Below are positions 24,508 to 33,766 of a DNA stretch of 64,000 nt, piece after piece; the first letter of the stretch is position 1; each line of letters begins with the position of its first letter. Source of the stretch: Bacillus sp. SLBN-46 (GTDB lineage Bacteria > Bacillota > Bacilli > Bacillales > Cytobacillaceae); assembly GCF_031453555.1 (NCBI RefSeq), contig NZ_JAVIZM010000001.1:4719001-4783000 (forward strand), read 5' to 3'. Both the position numbers and the translations under genes were made by a program. A model generated the notes under the pieces. The model was not told where the DNA came from. It did no database searches and saw only the letters and a list, made by a program, of their open reading frames with translations.

Positions 24508-25559
24508 CAATTTATCTCTCCTATAATCTTTTTTAACATTAACGGTGGAATTGATTCACCAATACATTGTCTAATCAATATTTCTGGTGTGTCATCAGGT
24601 ATTGCCCAATCTTCGGGTATTGAATTTAATATCATTAACTCAAGTGGAGTTAACACCCTTGCATCAGAATAGGTTCCATCTTTTAATTCCCTGCCCGGAT
24701 GGACATTTCTTTGTGAGCTTATAGCATCATTTCTAATCGTAATTGTCGGAGCGGGCTCGTCCCACAAAATTCTCCTATATGTCGTGTCATACCCCTTAAT
24801 TCTGCTTCCATCTTCTTTTTTCGGAAAATATATTGTATTTTGAAAGGCAGAATTTCCTGTTGGTGTATGTTTCATCCACAAGACATGTCTCTCATCATGT
24901 TTTCTAGCAAAATGCCATTTAATAGATGAAGACTCTCCTGACTCGAGACTGGGTAAATGGCTAATTGCTTCTCTTACAGTAATCTTTTTTTCCTCAGTTG
25001 TAGGCCAAGTCCAGCTTGTTCCTCTTTTAAACATCTTAATAATGGCTCTTTTTCGAGTTTGAGGTACTCCTAAATCCGCGGCATCTACAACTTCTGCTTC
25101 AATTTTATATTTGTTACTAAATTCATTAAGAAGAATATCTTGAACTGTTAATAAACTACCATTATATATCAACATTAATTTTAATAGCGCCGGTACATTT
25201 TCAATAAGGACATACGTTGGTTCTTTTATACGGATAGCCTCAATAACTTTATAAATTAAATAATTTCTTTCATCATTAGACATACTTTGTACATTTCTAT
25301 TCTTTCCCGCTACGCTCATGCCCTGACAAGGAGGTGAGGCTAATAGGAAATCAATTTTATCTGGAGATGAATTAATAAATTTAGAAAATACATCTTCATT
25401 TAATATATCTCCTTGAATCATATTAGTTTTGTTATGAACACTTCTGTATAGATTAGCTCTTCTTTCAACTAACTCATTTGCAGCAAGCAATTCAATACCA
25501 ACATCCTTAAAAAATATCTCGCCAATTCCAGCACTAGAAAACATTGAAATACCTTTCAT
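24507..25559 (-). CDS. DNA (cytosine-5) methyltransferase 1 of the R-M system
   Basis: 350 residues with the full C5-MTase set: motif I MFSSAGIGEIFFKDVG, IV ASPPCQGMS, VI IENVPALL, VIII PQTRKRAIIKMF, IX TITIRNDAISSQRNVHPGR, X IGESIPPLML. It is clearly a paralogue of the downstream enzyme. The two differ most in the segment before motif IX, where specificity lies. First gene of a four-gene minus-strand operon (MTase, MTase, nuclease, 84-residue protein), an order that would let protection precede cutting. The 286 bp upstream holds only the divergent promoter region. Confidence 0.93.
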   Translation of the reverse strand: MKGISMFSSAGIGEIFFKDVGIELLAANELVERRANLYRSVHNKTNMIQGDILNEDVFSKFINSSPDKIDFLLASPPCQGMSVAGKNRNVQSMSNDERNYLIYKVIEAIRIKEPTYVLIENVPALLKLMLIYNGSLLTVQDILLNEFSNKYKIEAEVVDAADLGVPQTRKRAIIKMFKRGTSWTWPTTEEKKITVREAISHLPSLESGESSSIKWHFARKHDERHVLWMKHTPTGNSAFQNTIYFPKKEDGSRIKGYDTTYRRILWDEPAPTITIRNDAISSQRNVHPGRELKDGTYSDARVLTPLELMILNSIPEDWAIPDDTPEILIRQCIGESIPPLMLKKIIGEIN

Positions 25560-25845
25560 AATTCCATCAACTCAATCCTAAACATTGTTTTGAAATCACA
25601 TATACAAACATTCGTTCTAATTTATTATATCATGTTGGCTACGATTACGTTAATCCGTATACTAATTTACCATTAATAACAAGGATATTGACACAACAAA
25701 TTTTGGTATAGACTTAACTTCAATTTTAAGCTCGTTCAATATTTTTTTTCAGTTATTAATAATTAGACTAATTTCCTTCCTACAAACACCCATACATGCA
25801 ATTCGCATATCCTAATGTATGATTTTATTGTCGGAGGGAATTTGC

Positions 25846-27129
25846 ATGGAAAAAATAATCATTCATGGAGGAAAAGCACTAAGCGGTTGCGTGCAAGTTG
25901 AAGGAGCTAAAAATGCAGCATTACCAATTATAGTTGCAGCTTTATTAGCCGAAAAAGGTAAGAATATTATTCAAAATGTACCATCCCTCACTGATGTTAA
26001 TGTAACAATCGAAATTTTAAAATCCCTTAATGCTGATGTTAATTTTTCTAATAACACAGTTGAAGTAAATGCAGAAAAGAAATTAATTACAACGGCTCCT
26101 TTTGAATATGTAAAAAAAATGCGAGCTTCTTTTTTATTCATGGGAGCTCTTTTGGCACGTAACGGACACGTAAAAATCCCCTACCCTGGCGGATGTGCTA
26201 TTGGTTCTCGCCCAATTGATCAACATTTAAAGGGGTTTAAAGCGATGGGAGCTAAAATAAAGGAAGGAAATGACTTTGTTGAAGCAGTGGTGAAGGAAAA
26301 ATTAAATGGAGCGAAAATCAGATTTGACTTTCCTAGCGTAGGTGCTACAGAAAACATTATGATTGCTGCTACTTTAGCAGAAGGAAAAACGATTATTGAA
26401 AATTGTGCCAGCGAACCAGAAATAAATGATTTGGCAAATTTTTTGAATAAAATGGGAGCTAAAGTAAAAGGCGGAGGAACCAGTACCATTGAAGTTGAGG
26501 GAGTAGATTATCTTACTGGAGCAACACATTCTATAATTCCTGATAGGATTGAAGCAGGGACTTTTATGCTAGCTGCTGGAATTACAAAAGGTGATGTAAT
26601 AGTAAAAGGCGCAATACATGAGCACCTAACCTCACTTATTACAAAATTAAAAGAAATGGGAATTAAGATTATTGAAGTAGAAGATGGGCTTAGGGTAGTT
26701 GGGACTGAAGATTTAAAACCAGTAGATATAAAAACATTACCTTACCCGGGATTCCCAACAGATTTACAAGCTCCAATGATGTCACTTTTACTTCACGCAA
26801 AAGGTACCAGTACCATTACAGAAACTGTTTTCGAAAACCGTTTTTTGCATGTAGGGCAATTTTGCCGCATGAATGCAGATATTTTGATTAAAGGAAAGTC
26901 CGCTGTTATTAACGGTATTTCCCATTTGAGAGGAGCCGAGGTTGAAGCCACAGATTTACGCTCTGCAGCGGCTTTAATATTACTTGGTTTATCCTGCGAA
27001 GACCAGACGTATGTTTCGAATTTAAATCATTTAGACCGTGGATACGTTAATTTTTCCAGCAAATTAGCTGCTTTAGGAGGAGAAATTACTCGTACACCAA
27101 TAACAAACCCACTAACAAAAATAATATAA
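25846..27129 (+). CDS. murA: UDP-N-acetylglucosamine 1-carboxyvinyltransferase (MurA)
   Basis: 427 residues, full length, from ATG 25846 (GGAGGG 7 bases upstream; an in-frame ATG at 25819 lacks a site). Seen: the substrate-binding [16 protein letters not shown] (about 20-35), the loop with active-site cysteine in [16 protein letters not shown] (about 109-124), [14 protein letters not shown], and [12 protein letters not shown] near the C-terminus. MurA transfers enolpyruvate from PEP to UDP-GlcNAc, the first committed step of peptidoglycan synthesis in the cytoplasm. The Cys keeps it fosfomycin-sensitive in principle. Its isolated place beside an R-M system suggests an extra copy. Confidence 0.95.
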   Translation: MEKIIIHGGKALSGCVQVEGAKNAALPIIVAALLAEKGKNIIQNVPSLTDVNVTIEILKSLNADVNFSNNTVEVNAEKKLITTAPFEYVKKMRASFLFMGALLARNGHVKIPYPGGCAIGSRPIDQHLKGFKAMGAKIKEGNDFVEAVVKEKLNGAKIRFDFPSVGATENIMIAATLAEGKTIIENCASEPEINDLANFLNKMGAKVKGGGTSTIEVEGVDYLTGATHSIIPDRIEAGTFMLAAGITKGDVIVKGAIHEHLTSLITKLKEMGIKIIEVEDGLRVVGTEDLKPVDIKTLPYPGFPTDLQAPMMSLLLHAKGTSTITETVFENRFLHVGQFCRMNADILIKGKSAVINGISHLRGAEVEATDLRSAAALILLGLSCEDQTYVSNLNHLDRGYVNFSSKLAALGGEITRTPITNPLTKII

Positions 27130-27261
27130 CCCCTTTTGGTGATATTTGCATATTTAATAAAAGTTTTGAAATCATATTGAGTACTCTCATAAAAATCTTT
27201 ACTTATTAGTATAAGGGTTTGAGAATAGGTAAAAATTGAATGGTTTTACAGTAGATAAAGT

Positions 27262-27290
27262 TTGCATTTCCTCCAAAACCTCAGTATATT
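27262..27290 (+). promoter_or_regulatory. Promoter of the SRP RNA
   Basis: TTGCAT (27262-27267), 17-bp spacer, TATATT (27285-27290), followed after 7 bases by the RNA 5' end. Confidence 0.75.
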
Positions 27291-27297
27291 TATATTA

Positions 27298-27564
27298 CCG
27301 TGCTAGACGGGGAGGTAGCGGTGCCCTGTAACTCGCAATCCGCTCCAGCGAGGTTTAACCCCTTCTTTAGGTTAGGTATTCTGTAGGGACTGTCTTAAAA
27401 AAGTAATGTTGACGTTTTGGTCCTACGCAATGAGACTCCATGAACCATGTCAGGTCCGGAAGGAAGCAGCATTAAATGGATACTCTCATGTGCCGTAGGG
27501 TTGCCTGAACTGAGTTAACTGTTTAAGCAACGCTTATGGATGCCAATCAACAGAAGGTGCACGG
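27298..27564 (+). ncRNA. scr: Signal recognition particle RNA, large Bacillus type (scRNA)
   Basis: The core helix-8 sequence GGTCCGGAAGGAAGCAGC, which binds Ffh, is at about 27453-27470. The Alu-domain start GGGGAGGTAGCGGTGCCCTGTAA follows the 5' end, and the 5' CCGTGC pairs with the 3' GCACGG at 27559-27564. Length about 267 nt fits the Bacillus 6S-like SRP RNA. Many positions differ from the B. subtilis sequence I recall. In B. subtilis the gene lies between tadA and dnaX, not by murA, so this is either a relocated or a second copy. Confidence 0.95.
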
Positions 27565-27579
27565 ATACATAGTTTGTTT

Positions 27580-27606
27580 AAACTCATCCTCTTAGATGAG
27601 TTTTTT
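27580..27606 (+). terminator. Terminator of the SRP RNA
   Basis: AAACTCATC / GATGAGTTT stem with loop CTCTTA and a run of six T residues. Confidence 0.9.
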
Positions 27607-27693
27607 GTTGTTATACGATTTATTTCCAAAAATAAAATGGCTTGAAGAAAAAATATTCATCAAGCCCTGAGTTTTTATTTACTGCAAATGTTT

Positions 27694-28721
27694 CTAAATC
27701 AAGCTAAAAAATTTATCTCTGATTTCTTCAATAAAATAATCTCCATAATCTTTTGTAATACTACCCTCTTCTTTTTCAACACCATTGTCAACTAAAAATA
27801 TTGTCAAATTATTAGAAGAACCCCTTTCAGGAGAAATAAATCCTTGTGAAACAATTTCAGCAAAGATGTTGAAATATTAATCTCGACAAGCGGAGTTTCT
27901 AAATAAAATTCTTCTTCAACTGTACTAGAAGCTATTCTATCGGTCATGTCAGTACAGTAATCCTCTATTTCTGATTTTATATCACTCCAAATATGTTCAA
28001 AATCCTCATCATTTACTGCTTGGGATAATTCTTGTAAATAGTTATTAGAGACCTTCTTAAAATCCTCTTTAAATATATTACTAATATCCAATAGCTGTTG
28101 TCTTTTTTGCACATGATAAGAAAAATCCAGGTTTCGTTCAAAATCATCATCAATAAACTCAAGTATTTCTTCAAGTATTCCTGTATATTCACTGATATAC
28201 TCTTTTAAATTTTCAATAATAGATCGAATTTGTTCAGATTCAGATATTTGATCTAATACTTCTTGCTCAGTAGGAGTTGCTTCAATACCTGCTTCTTCAA
28301 AACGAGCATAGTCCATTTCATTAGAATACTGATCATTTAATTCTAGAAAAAGTTCATCTATTTCAATATCCTCAATACTCTTAAAGGTTTCATTAAATTT
28401 CTCGACAACACTATCAAAAATTTGATGAATATCATTAATCGTTTGATTAGTATCTGTGTATAAATCTAGACAAATCGGCTTATTATGGGCCACCATATTT
28501 CGCATATTATTTAAGGTACTCCATAATTCATTGAACTGAGCCCCTAATAATGGTTAAAAATATTTATCCCAAACGTTTAACTCAACTAAACTTGCTTTAT
28601 ACTCACTAATTTTTTGTACTATATCAGTTGGATTACTAATTTTCGTTGTAATATACTCAATTAATTCACTATCACTAATGGTTTTTTTATCATAAGCTTT
28701 TTCAAAAGTGTAACCCTTCAA
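27694..28721 (-). pseudogene. Broken HEPN-domain protein gene
   Basis: Read from TTG 28721, the minus strand encodes about 55 residues (GYTFEKAYDKKTISDSELIEYI...VELNVWDKYF), then TAA at 28554-28556. It continues in the same frame as PLLGAQFNELWSTLNNMRNMVAHNKPI, which contains the HEPN signature R-x4-H (RNMVAH), as in Swt1/ApeA-like HEPN proteins. A long acidic coiled region follows (ESEQIRSIIENLKEYI...). Near 27860 a frameshift moves the C-terminus to another frame ending GDYFIEEIRDKFFSLI at 27694. The longest intact frame is 27804-28505. HEPN proteins are often RNases or defence partners; with one stop and one shift this copy is probably inactive. Confidence 0.75.
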
Positions 28722-28756
28722 AGTGAGAAATTAATTGAAGTCGCTAAAAAATTTGT

Positions 28757-28788
28757 TTAAAAAGCTAGGTGTCTCACCTAGCTTTTAA
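28757..28788. terminator. Hairpin upstream of the HEPN relic
   Basis: AAAGCTAGGTG / CACCTAGCTTT stem with short T runs on both strands. The rest of 28722-29052 (330 bp) holds a GGTGCCAAGCACC palindrome (about 28883) and no gene. Confidence 0.55.
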
Positions 28789-29052
28789 TTTGCTCCCTAT
28801 CCGTATTACCCGTAGCACAAAGTATGAACCCTCATAATTAATGAGCACTTCCCCTATATTTTACCCCGAAACCATATCACCAGGTGCCAAGCACCTTTAT
28901 GAGTTACTTGATCCCCTTGCCCGTCACCACCCAAAAATCTTTAGTAGCTGTTATGCCCCAATCTAAAAAATTTGCTGCAGCCAATCTGAATGAATAAAAA
29001 TTTCTTATATACGGGCAAATTACTATAAAAAGATTGAAAGGAGTGTGAATAG

Positions 29053-31308
29053 ATGAAGAAGTCTGGTTGGATTATTATTTTATTATTCCTTTTGCTAACC
29101 GCAGGTTGTACCACTACACACAAGGCTGAGAAGAATAGAAACGATGAGGCAAAGTCTGAAGTAAAAAAAGCAGACAAGGGCGAAGACAGTAAGCAGGGAG
29201 CCACTGAAAGTAAAACAAAGGAGCAATTGTCTAACACTAACTATCATTCCTATCAGCATATGGATTATAAAAGGAAGATTGCACCGAAGTTTGCACCTAA
29301 TGAGTTGGCCAAGCCCCCAGCAGGAAATTGGGCAACGCATGGCGGTGATATCCATAATAGCATGTACTCACCCCTTAACCAAATCACTGCCTCTAATGTT
29401 AAGAACTTAAAAGTAGAATGGGTTACCAGCCTAGGTTCAGGTTTTGAGTTTAAATATTCTGGTGAGGCGACCCCACTTGTCTATGATGGGGTCATGTTCA
29501 CCATCACGGGGGCGAATCAAGTCCAGGCCCTCGATGCAAAAACTGGGAAAATGATTTGGGAATATAGACCCAATCTCATGAATGGGCTGAATACCGTCTG
29601 CTGCGGGTGGACAAGCCGTGGTGTAGCGTTAGGAGACGGGAAAGTCTTTGTCGGATTATTAGATGCCAGGCTGGTTGCTTTAGATCAAAAAACCGGTAAG
29701 GTAGTATGGGAAACCAGAGTAGATAATTGGGAAAAAGGTTATACCATTACCAGTGCCCCACTCTATTATGATGGAAAAGTCTACACAGGAATTGCCGGTG
29801 GCGAGTATGGCATTAGAGGATATGTAGCCGCGTATGACTCTGAACTTGGCAGACAAATTTGGAGAACTTATACACTACCTGCTCCAGGTGCAAAAGGAAG
29901 TGAAACCTGGCCAAAGGGCAGCAGAAATTGGCTTACAGGCGGAGCGCCTGTTTGGCAGACTCCGGCCATTGACCCAGAACTTGGATTCATTTATTTTTCA
30001 ACCGGGAATACATCGCCAGACCTGGATGGCAGCAAGAGGGAAGGAGATAATTTATTCGCCAACTCAATTCTTGCACTTGATGCCAATACAGGAGAATACA
30101 AATGGCACTTCCAAGAAGTACATCATGATATTTGGGATATGGATCCAGCCAATCCTGTCGTTTTATATGATGTGAAAATGAATGGCCAAATGAGAAAAGG
30201 AATTGCCCAAGCTGGGAAAACAGGATGGCTTTATCTTTTGGATCGAACAAACGGCAAGCCCCTCATTGGCATTGAGGAAAAGCCAGTTCCACAAAATACA
30301 AACCAAAAAACTTCTCCAACACAGCCCGTTCCTATTGGAGATGCATTTGTACCACAAAAAGTTACCGAGGAAGATGTTAAACGCGATTTACCAAAAGATT
30401 TTAAAGGGACAATCGGAAGTATGTTTACACCGTTTTGGGATAAGCCGGTTACCCTTAAACCATCGCCCCAAGGGGGAGCAAACTGGCCGCCCTCGGCTTA
30501 CAACCCGAACACAGAGTATTTTTACGTATTAGGAAATGACAATTATTTTGCCTATGCGCATTACGGGGAAGAAGAAAAGGCAAGGTTTGAACAAGGGAAA
30601 GAGTATATCGGCAGTGTATGGCAGCCGGTGGAAAACTCCCCTAGCCGCGGCACCGTGACCGCACTTGATATTAAAACGAATAAAATCGTTTGGCAAAAGA
30701 ATTGGGATGCTATCGCCTACAGCGGTCTCTTAACTACAAAAGGAAACCTGGTATTTACCGGTCATAATGATGGAAGAATAATTGCCTACGATGCAGTCAA
30801 CGGAAATCAATTATGGGATTTTAAAATGGATGCAGGTGCGAATGCCCCTCCAATCACCTATGAAATCGATGGAAAGCAGTATATCTCCATCTTCGCCGCA
30901 GGAAATACACTGGCTGGAACAAAACATGGGGATAAAATCTACACCTTCTCATTAGAGGGCAAATATGGATCTGTAAAGGATATTCCTAAGAATAAAATCA
31001 ATATATCCCCTGTAAAACAAGGTGCAGCAGAAGAAAAGGAGCAGGCAACCAATAATAAAACCAAAAAGGAAAAAACCAGCACGGAAGCAGGAGAAACGGT
31101 ATATAAAAACAATTGCATGGCCTGCCACGGTGCAGGTGGTGCAGGTGGGCATAATGGTCCAAACTTAACAAACACGAAAATGGATCAGGCTGCCATCATC
31201 AAACAGGTGGAAAATGGAAAAGGCCAAATGCCTCCATTTAAAGATACATTGTCTAAGGAAGAAATACAGGCCGTTGCAGATTATGTAAAGAGCCTTGGCG
31301 GCGGTTGA
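29053..31308 (+). CDS. Lipoprotein PQQ-dependent quinohaemoprotein alcohol dehydrogenase
   Basis: 751 residues. Signal with lipobox LLTAGC (Cys 19), then a Lys/Glu-rich spacer (about 20-75). The eight-bladed PQQ propeller follows (about 90-640): NWATHGGDIHNSMYSPLNQI, the adjacent-cysteine disulfide in NTVCCGWTSRG (about 183-194), the repeated ALDxKTGKxxWE blades and HHDIWDMDPANP. A C-terminal cytochrome c domain has CMACHGAGGAGGHNGPNL (haem CxxCH) and GKGQMPPFKDTLSKEEI supplying the distal Met. It oxidises an alcohol or aldehyde outside the membrane and passes electrons to its own haem. Such fused enzymes are typical of proteobacteria and uncommon in bacilli. No pqq synthesis genes lie nearby. 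Confidence 0.9.
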   Translation: MKKSGWIIILLFLLLTAGCTTTHKAEKNRNDEAKSEVKKADKGEDSKQGATESKTKEQLSNTNYHSYQHMDYKRKIAPKFAPNELAKPPAGNWATHGGDIHNSMYSPLNQITASNVKNLKVEWVTSLGSGFEFKYSGEATPLVYDGVMFTITGANQVQALDAKTGKMIWEYRPNLMNGLNTVCCGWTSRGVALGDGKVFVGLLDARLVALDQKTGKVVWETRVDNWEKGYTITSAPLYYDGKVYTGIAGGEYGIRGYVAAYDSELGRQIWRTYTLPAPGAKGSETWPKGSRNWLTGGAPVWQTPAIDPELGFIYFSTGNTSPDLDGSKREGDNLFANSILALDANTGEYKWHFQEVHHDIWDMDPANPVVLYDVKMNGQMRKGIAQAGKTGWLYLLDRTNGKPLIGIEEKPVPQNTNQKTSPTQPVPIGDAFVPQKVTEEDVKRDLPKDFKGTIGSMFTPFWDKPVTLKPSPQGGANWPPSAYNPNTEYFYVLGNDNYFAYAHYGEEEKARFEQGKEYIGSVWQPVENSPSRGTVTALDIKTNKIVWQKNWDAIAYSGLLTTKGNLVFTGHNDGRIIAYDAVNGNQLWDFKMDAGANAPPITYEIDGKQYISIFAAGNTLAGTKHGDKIYTFSLEGKYGSVKDIPKNKINISPVKQGAAEEKEQATNNKTKKEKTSTEAGETVYKNNCMACHGAGGAGGHNGPNLTNTKMDQAAIIKQVENGKGQMPPFKDTLSKEEIQAVADYVKSLGGG

Positions 31309-31325
31309 TAACGAGCTTGGAAAAG

Positions 31326-31364
31326 AAAAGGTAATCGTCCTATTAATCGGACGATTACCTTTTT
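31326..31364. terminator. Bidirectional terminator between the two PQQ-enzyme genes
   Basis: AAGGTAATCGTCC / GGACGATTACCTT (31328-31340, 31349-31361), 8-base loop, A and T runs on the two sides. Confidence 0.9.
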
Positions 31365-32511
31365 AGTTGGTAGAAGCCTTTTCTGTTAAAGAAAGATGGA
31401 TTAATTGATCATCCTTGTCTGTCGGATTTCCACGGTTATCACGGTTACTGGTAATTGTGTACAACTCATTATTATCGACTAATACATCCCTTAATCTGCC
31501 TGCATTTCCGAAAAACTCCTGAAAGTTTTTACTTGCTAGGTCATAGGTGAAGATTTGCTTCCCAGCTAAAGAAGCAACAAAAAGTTTTCCATCCTTAAAA
31601 GCCATACCTGACGGCGCCCAGGTTTTATCACCGGATTGAAGAATTGGCTTCAGCATGCCTTTTGCACCTTCATCTCCTTGAACCACAGGCCAGCCATAGT
31701 TTTTCCCTGCTTGAATCAGATTAATTTCATCATGGCCTGACTCTCCATGCTCTGAGCTATAGAGGTTGCCGTCCCCATCCCAGGCTAATCCCTGAGGATT
31801 CCGATGTCCATAGGAATAAATATACGAATTTTTAAATGGATTATCAGTCGGAATATCGCCGCTTAGCTTCATTCTTAAAATTTTACCCGCTAAACTATCA
31901 AGATTCTGGGCGTTTTCCTTTACGCCGACATCACCTGTAGTGGCATATAACATCTCATCCGGACCAATTTTTAGCCGGCCGCCGTTACTAACCGTACCTC
32001 CAGGTATCTCATCTAAAAGGACTTTATCTTCCTTCCAGGTGTGATCTTCAAGTTTGAGTGAAATTATTCGGTTTAGGGTCTTGCCGTCTTTCTGATAGGT
32101 GTGATAAGCAAATGCTTTCTTTGTCGTAGCAAAATCAGGTGCTAAAGTAAATCCAAGAAAACCACCTTCACCTTCATTGACAATATCCTGTGAAACCTTT
32201 ACTTTCTGCACTTCTACCATACCAAGATTCCCGTCAATTTGAATAACGGAGCCTTCCCGCTGACTCAGGAAAAACAGACTGTTACTCTTGTTAATAGTCC
32301 ACGGAATAGACAAATGACTTGCATTCACACTGCCATCATCCGAAAGTGTTACCTCTACCGCCTTTTTCATGACCTCATTTGCATCCTGCTGAAAGGAACC
32401 CTGTTTGTTCCCACCATCATTCCCCTTATCTTGCTTCTCCCAAAACACAGCCAAACCAAGTCCGGCTACCAAAACAACCCCCAGGACACTAAAACCTATT
32501 ATTTTTTTCAA
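31363..32511 (-). CDS. PQQ-dependent sugar dehydrogenase-like protein (YliI/Asd type)
   Basis: 382 residues, TTG 32511 after TGAGGTGG. An N-terminal membrane anchor (IIGFSVLGVVLVAGLGLAVFW) without lipobox Cys places it outside the membrane. The six-bladed GDH propeller is clear: EGGFLGFTLAPDF, GGRLKIGPDEMLYATTGD, YSYGHRNPQGLAWD, SEHGESGHDEINLIQAGKNYGWP, WAPSGMAFKDGKLFVASL. Family members oxidise aldose sugars with PQQ and Ca. The position of the catalytic-base histidine (usually HxGGRL or HQSGRL) reads SNGGRL here, so activity is doubtful. Convergent with the quinohaemoprotein gene. Confidence 0.88.
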   Translation of the reverse strand: MKKIIGFSVLGVVLVAGLGLAVFWEKQDKGNDGGNKQGSFQQDANEVMKKAVEVTLSDDGSVNASHLSIPWTINKSNSLFFLSQREGSVIQIDGNLGMVEVQKVKVSQDIVNEGEGGFLGFTLAPDFATTKKAFAYHTYQKDGKTLNRIISLKLEDHTWKEDKVLLDEIPGGTVSNGGRLKIGPDEMLYATTGDVGVKENAQNLDSLAGKILRMKLSGDIPTDNPFKNSYIYSYGHRNPQGLAWDGDGNLYSSEHGESGHDEINLIQAGKNYGWPVVQGDEGAKGMLKPILQSGDKTWAPSGMAFKDGKLFVASLAGKQIFTYDLASKNFQEFFGNAGRLRDVLVDNNELYTITSNRDNRGNPTDKDDQLIHLSLTEKASTN

Positions 32512-32617
32512 AATACCACCTCAAGAATAAATTCATTTTCTCTAACAGTTTAATCACACTTCAGACTATTTAAACTTTTATAATTATTAAATTTTAGTAG
32601 GAGGACATTGTAGGCCT

Positions 32618-32648
32618 CACAAAAAACCCCCACTCAAAGAAGTGGGGT
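32618..32648 (-). terminator. Terminator after the WYL regulator
   Basis: Minus-strand CCCCACT TCTTTG AGTGGGG followed by GTTTTTT. Confidence 0.8.
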
Positions 32649-32675
32649 AACTGACCAAACTTATTTGAGTTTTAA

Positions 32676-33656
32676 CTATCTCTCCTTATGGGCAAAATAA
32701 GCATATAAGCATAATCTCTCTTGTAAACCTTCTAAAATTTCTTTTGGCACTTTCTTGACTTTGATATCCTCACCCAGGAAAAGTAGCCAATTTGTTATTT
32801 CGATTAATTCTTCGGGATTAGTAACATTGATAAAAGTTTTTAGAATGGCTGTGGTTTGGTATGGATTCGTATAGGAAATTGAAATTTTTAAAGGATGGTA
32901 TTTTTTAAACTGGGCAATCGCCATTGGGCCAAGTTCAAGGACTAGATTAATCTCTTCTTCTTGCTTACTTAGTTTTTCTAAAATCTTTTTCTTACTTAAT
33001 CTATTTTTCGTATAGTATGGTTTGACATCGGTGAGATTGTCGACAGGGAAAATCCTCCTCTTTTCATCCTTTAAGACAAAGCCTTCAATCAGCCAAATGC
33101 CTTTTTCATGGTAAAGATGCAAGAGATATATTGGATAAGAATTTATTACCGTCTCTTCTTTGATGGTAATCACTATATAACTATCCAAAAGAAGGATTTG
33201 GATGAGTTTTTCTAACATAGGATGGGGTAGATCTGACAGTTCAAGTAGGTCAGGATTATTGGGGTTGGTCCCTTCAAAAAGCAAAACTTGATTTAAGTGA
33301 ACAAGATCCTCTTGCTGATTTTCCGAGATGAGGCCTAGTAATTTTTCAGCTAAAGACTGACGACTCTTTAGATAAGGGAGTTGCTGATTTCTTGTGGCCA
33401 TAAAGGCAATAAAAAGAGCTTTAATCTCATTATCGGTAAAGCGGACAGTGGGCAGGACAGAGTTGTTCATGACAAAATAACCCCCATCCCTACCAACCTC
33501 CGCGACAAGTGGCATCCCCATGGCTTCAATTTCTCTGATATCTCGAATCGCTGTCGAACGAGAGATATTAAATTCTTGCATGATTTCAGAAATGGTAAAG
33601 TTGGCGCGGTTGTTGATATACCGCATAATGGTATTAATCCGTTCAACTTTTTTCAT
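32676..33656 (-). CDS. HTH/WYL-domain transcriptional regulator, YobV-like
   Basis: 326 residues. The N-terminal HTH_11 is at about 5-60 (INTIMRYINNRANFTISEIMQEFNISRSTAIRDIREIEAMGMPL), then a WYL-like sensor region (about 140-230: YPIYLLHLYHEKGIWLIEGFVLKDEKRRIFPVDNLTDV), and a WCX-type C-terminal domain. ATG 33656 follows GGAGATC. It is divergent from the effector-binding protein gene, the arrangement known for YobV/YobU of B. subtilis, and probably controls that operon. Confidence 0.88.
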   Translation of the reverse strand: MKKVERINTIMRYINNRANFTISEIMQEFNISRSTAIRDIREIEAMGMPLVAEVGRDGGYFVMNNSVLPTVRFTDNEIKALFIAFMATRNQQLPYLKSRQSLAEKLLGLISENQQEDLVHLNQVLLFEGTNPNNPDLLELSDLPHPMLEKLIQILLLDSYIVITIKEETVINSYPIYLLHLYHEKGIWLIEGFVLKDEKRRIFPVDNLTDVKPYYTKNRLSKKKILEKLSKQEEEINLVLELGPMAIAQFKKYHPLKISISYTNPYQTTAILKTFINVTNPEELIEITNWLLFLGEDIKVKKVPKEILEGLQERLCLYAYFAHKER

Positions 33657-33766
33657 CGTGATCTCCTAAACAGTATCATTTTTTGACATGATTTAAAGCT
33701 ATTATAATCTCATCAAGTGAAAAAACAAATCATTTGATTCATTTTAAAAAAAGGAAGGTTTTGAAT

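Noticed and set aside
28436..28453. TTAATCGTTTGATTAG resembling the palindromic repeat
   Set aside because: Lies within the HEPN coding frame, lacks the full AAACGTTT centre and the spacer module; likely chance.
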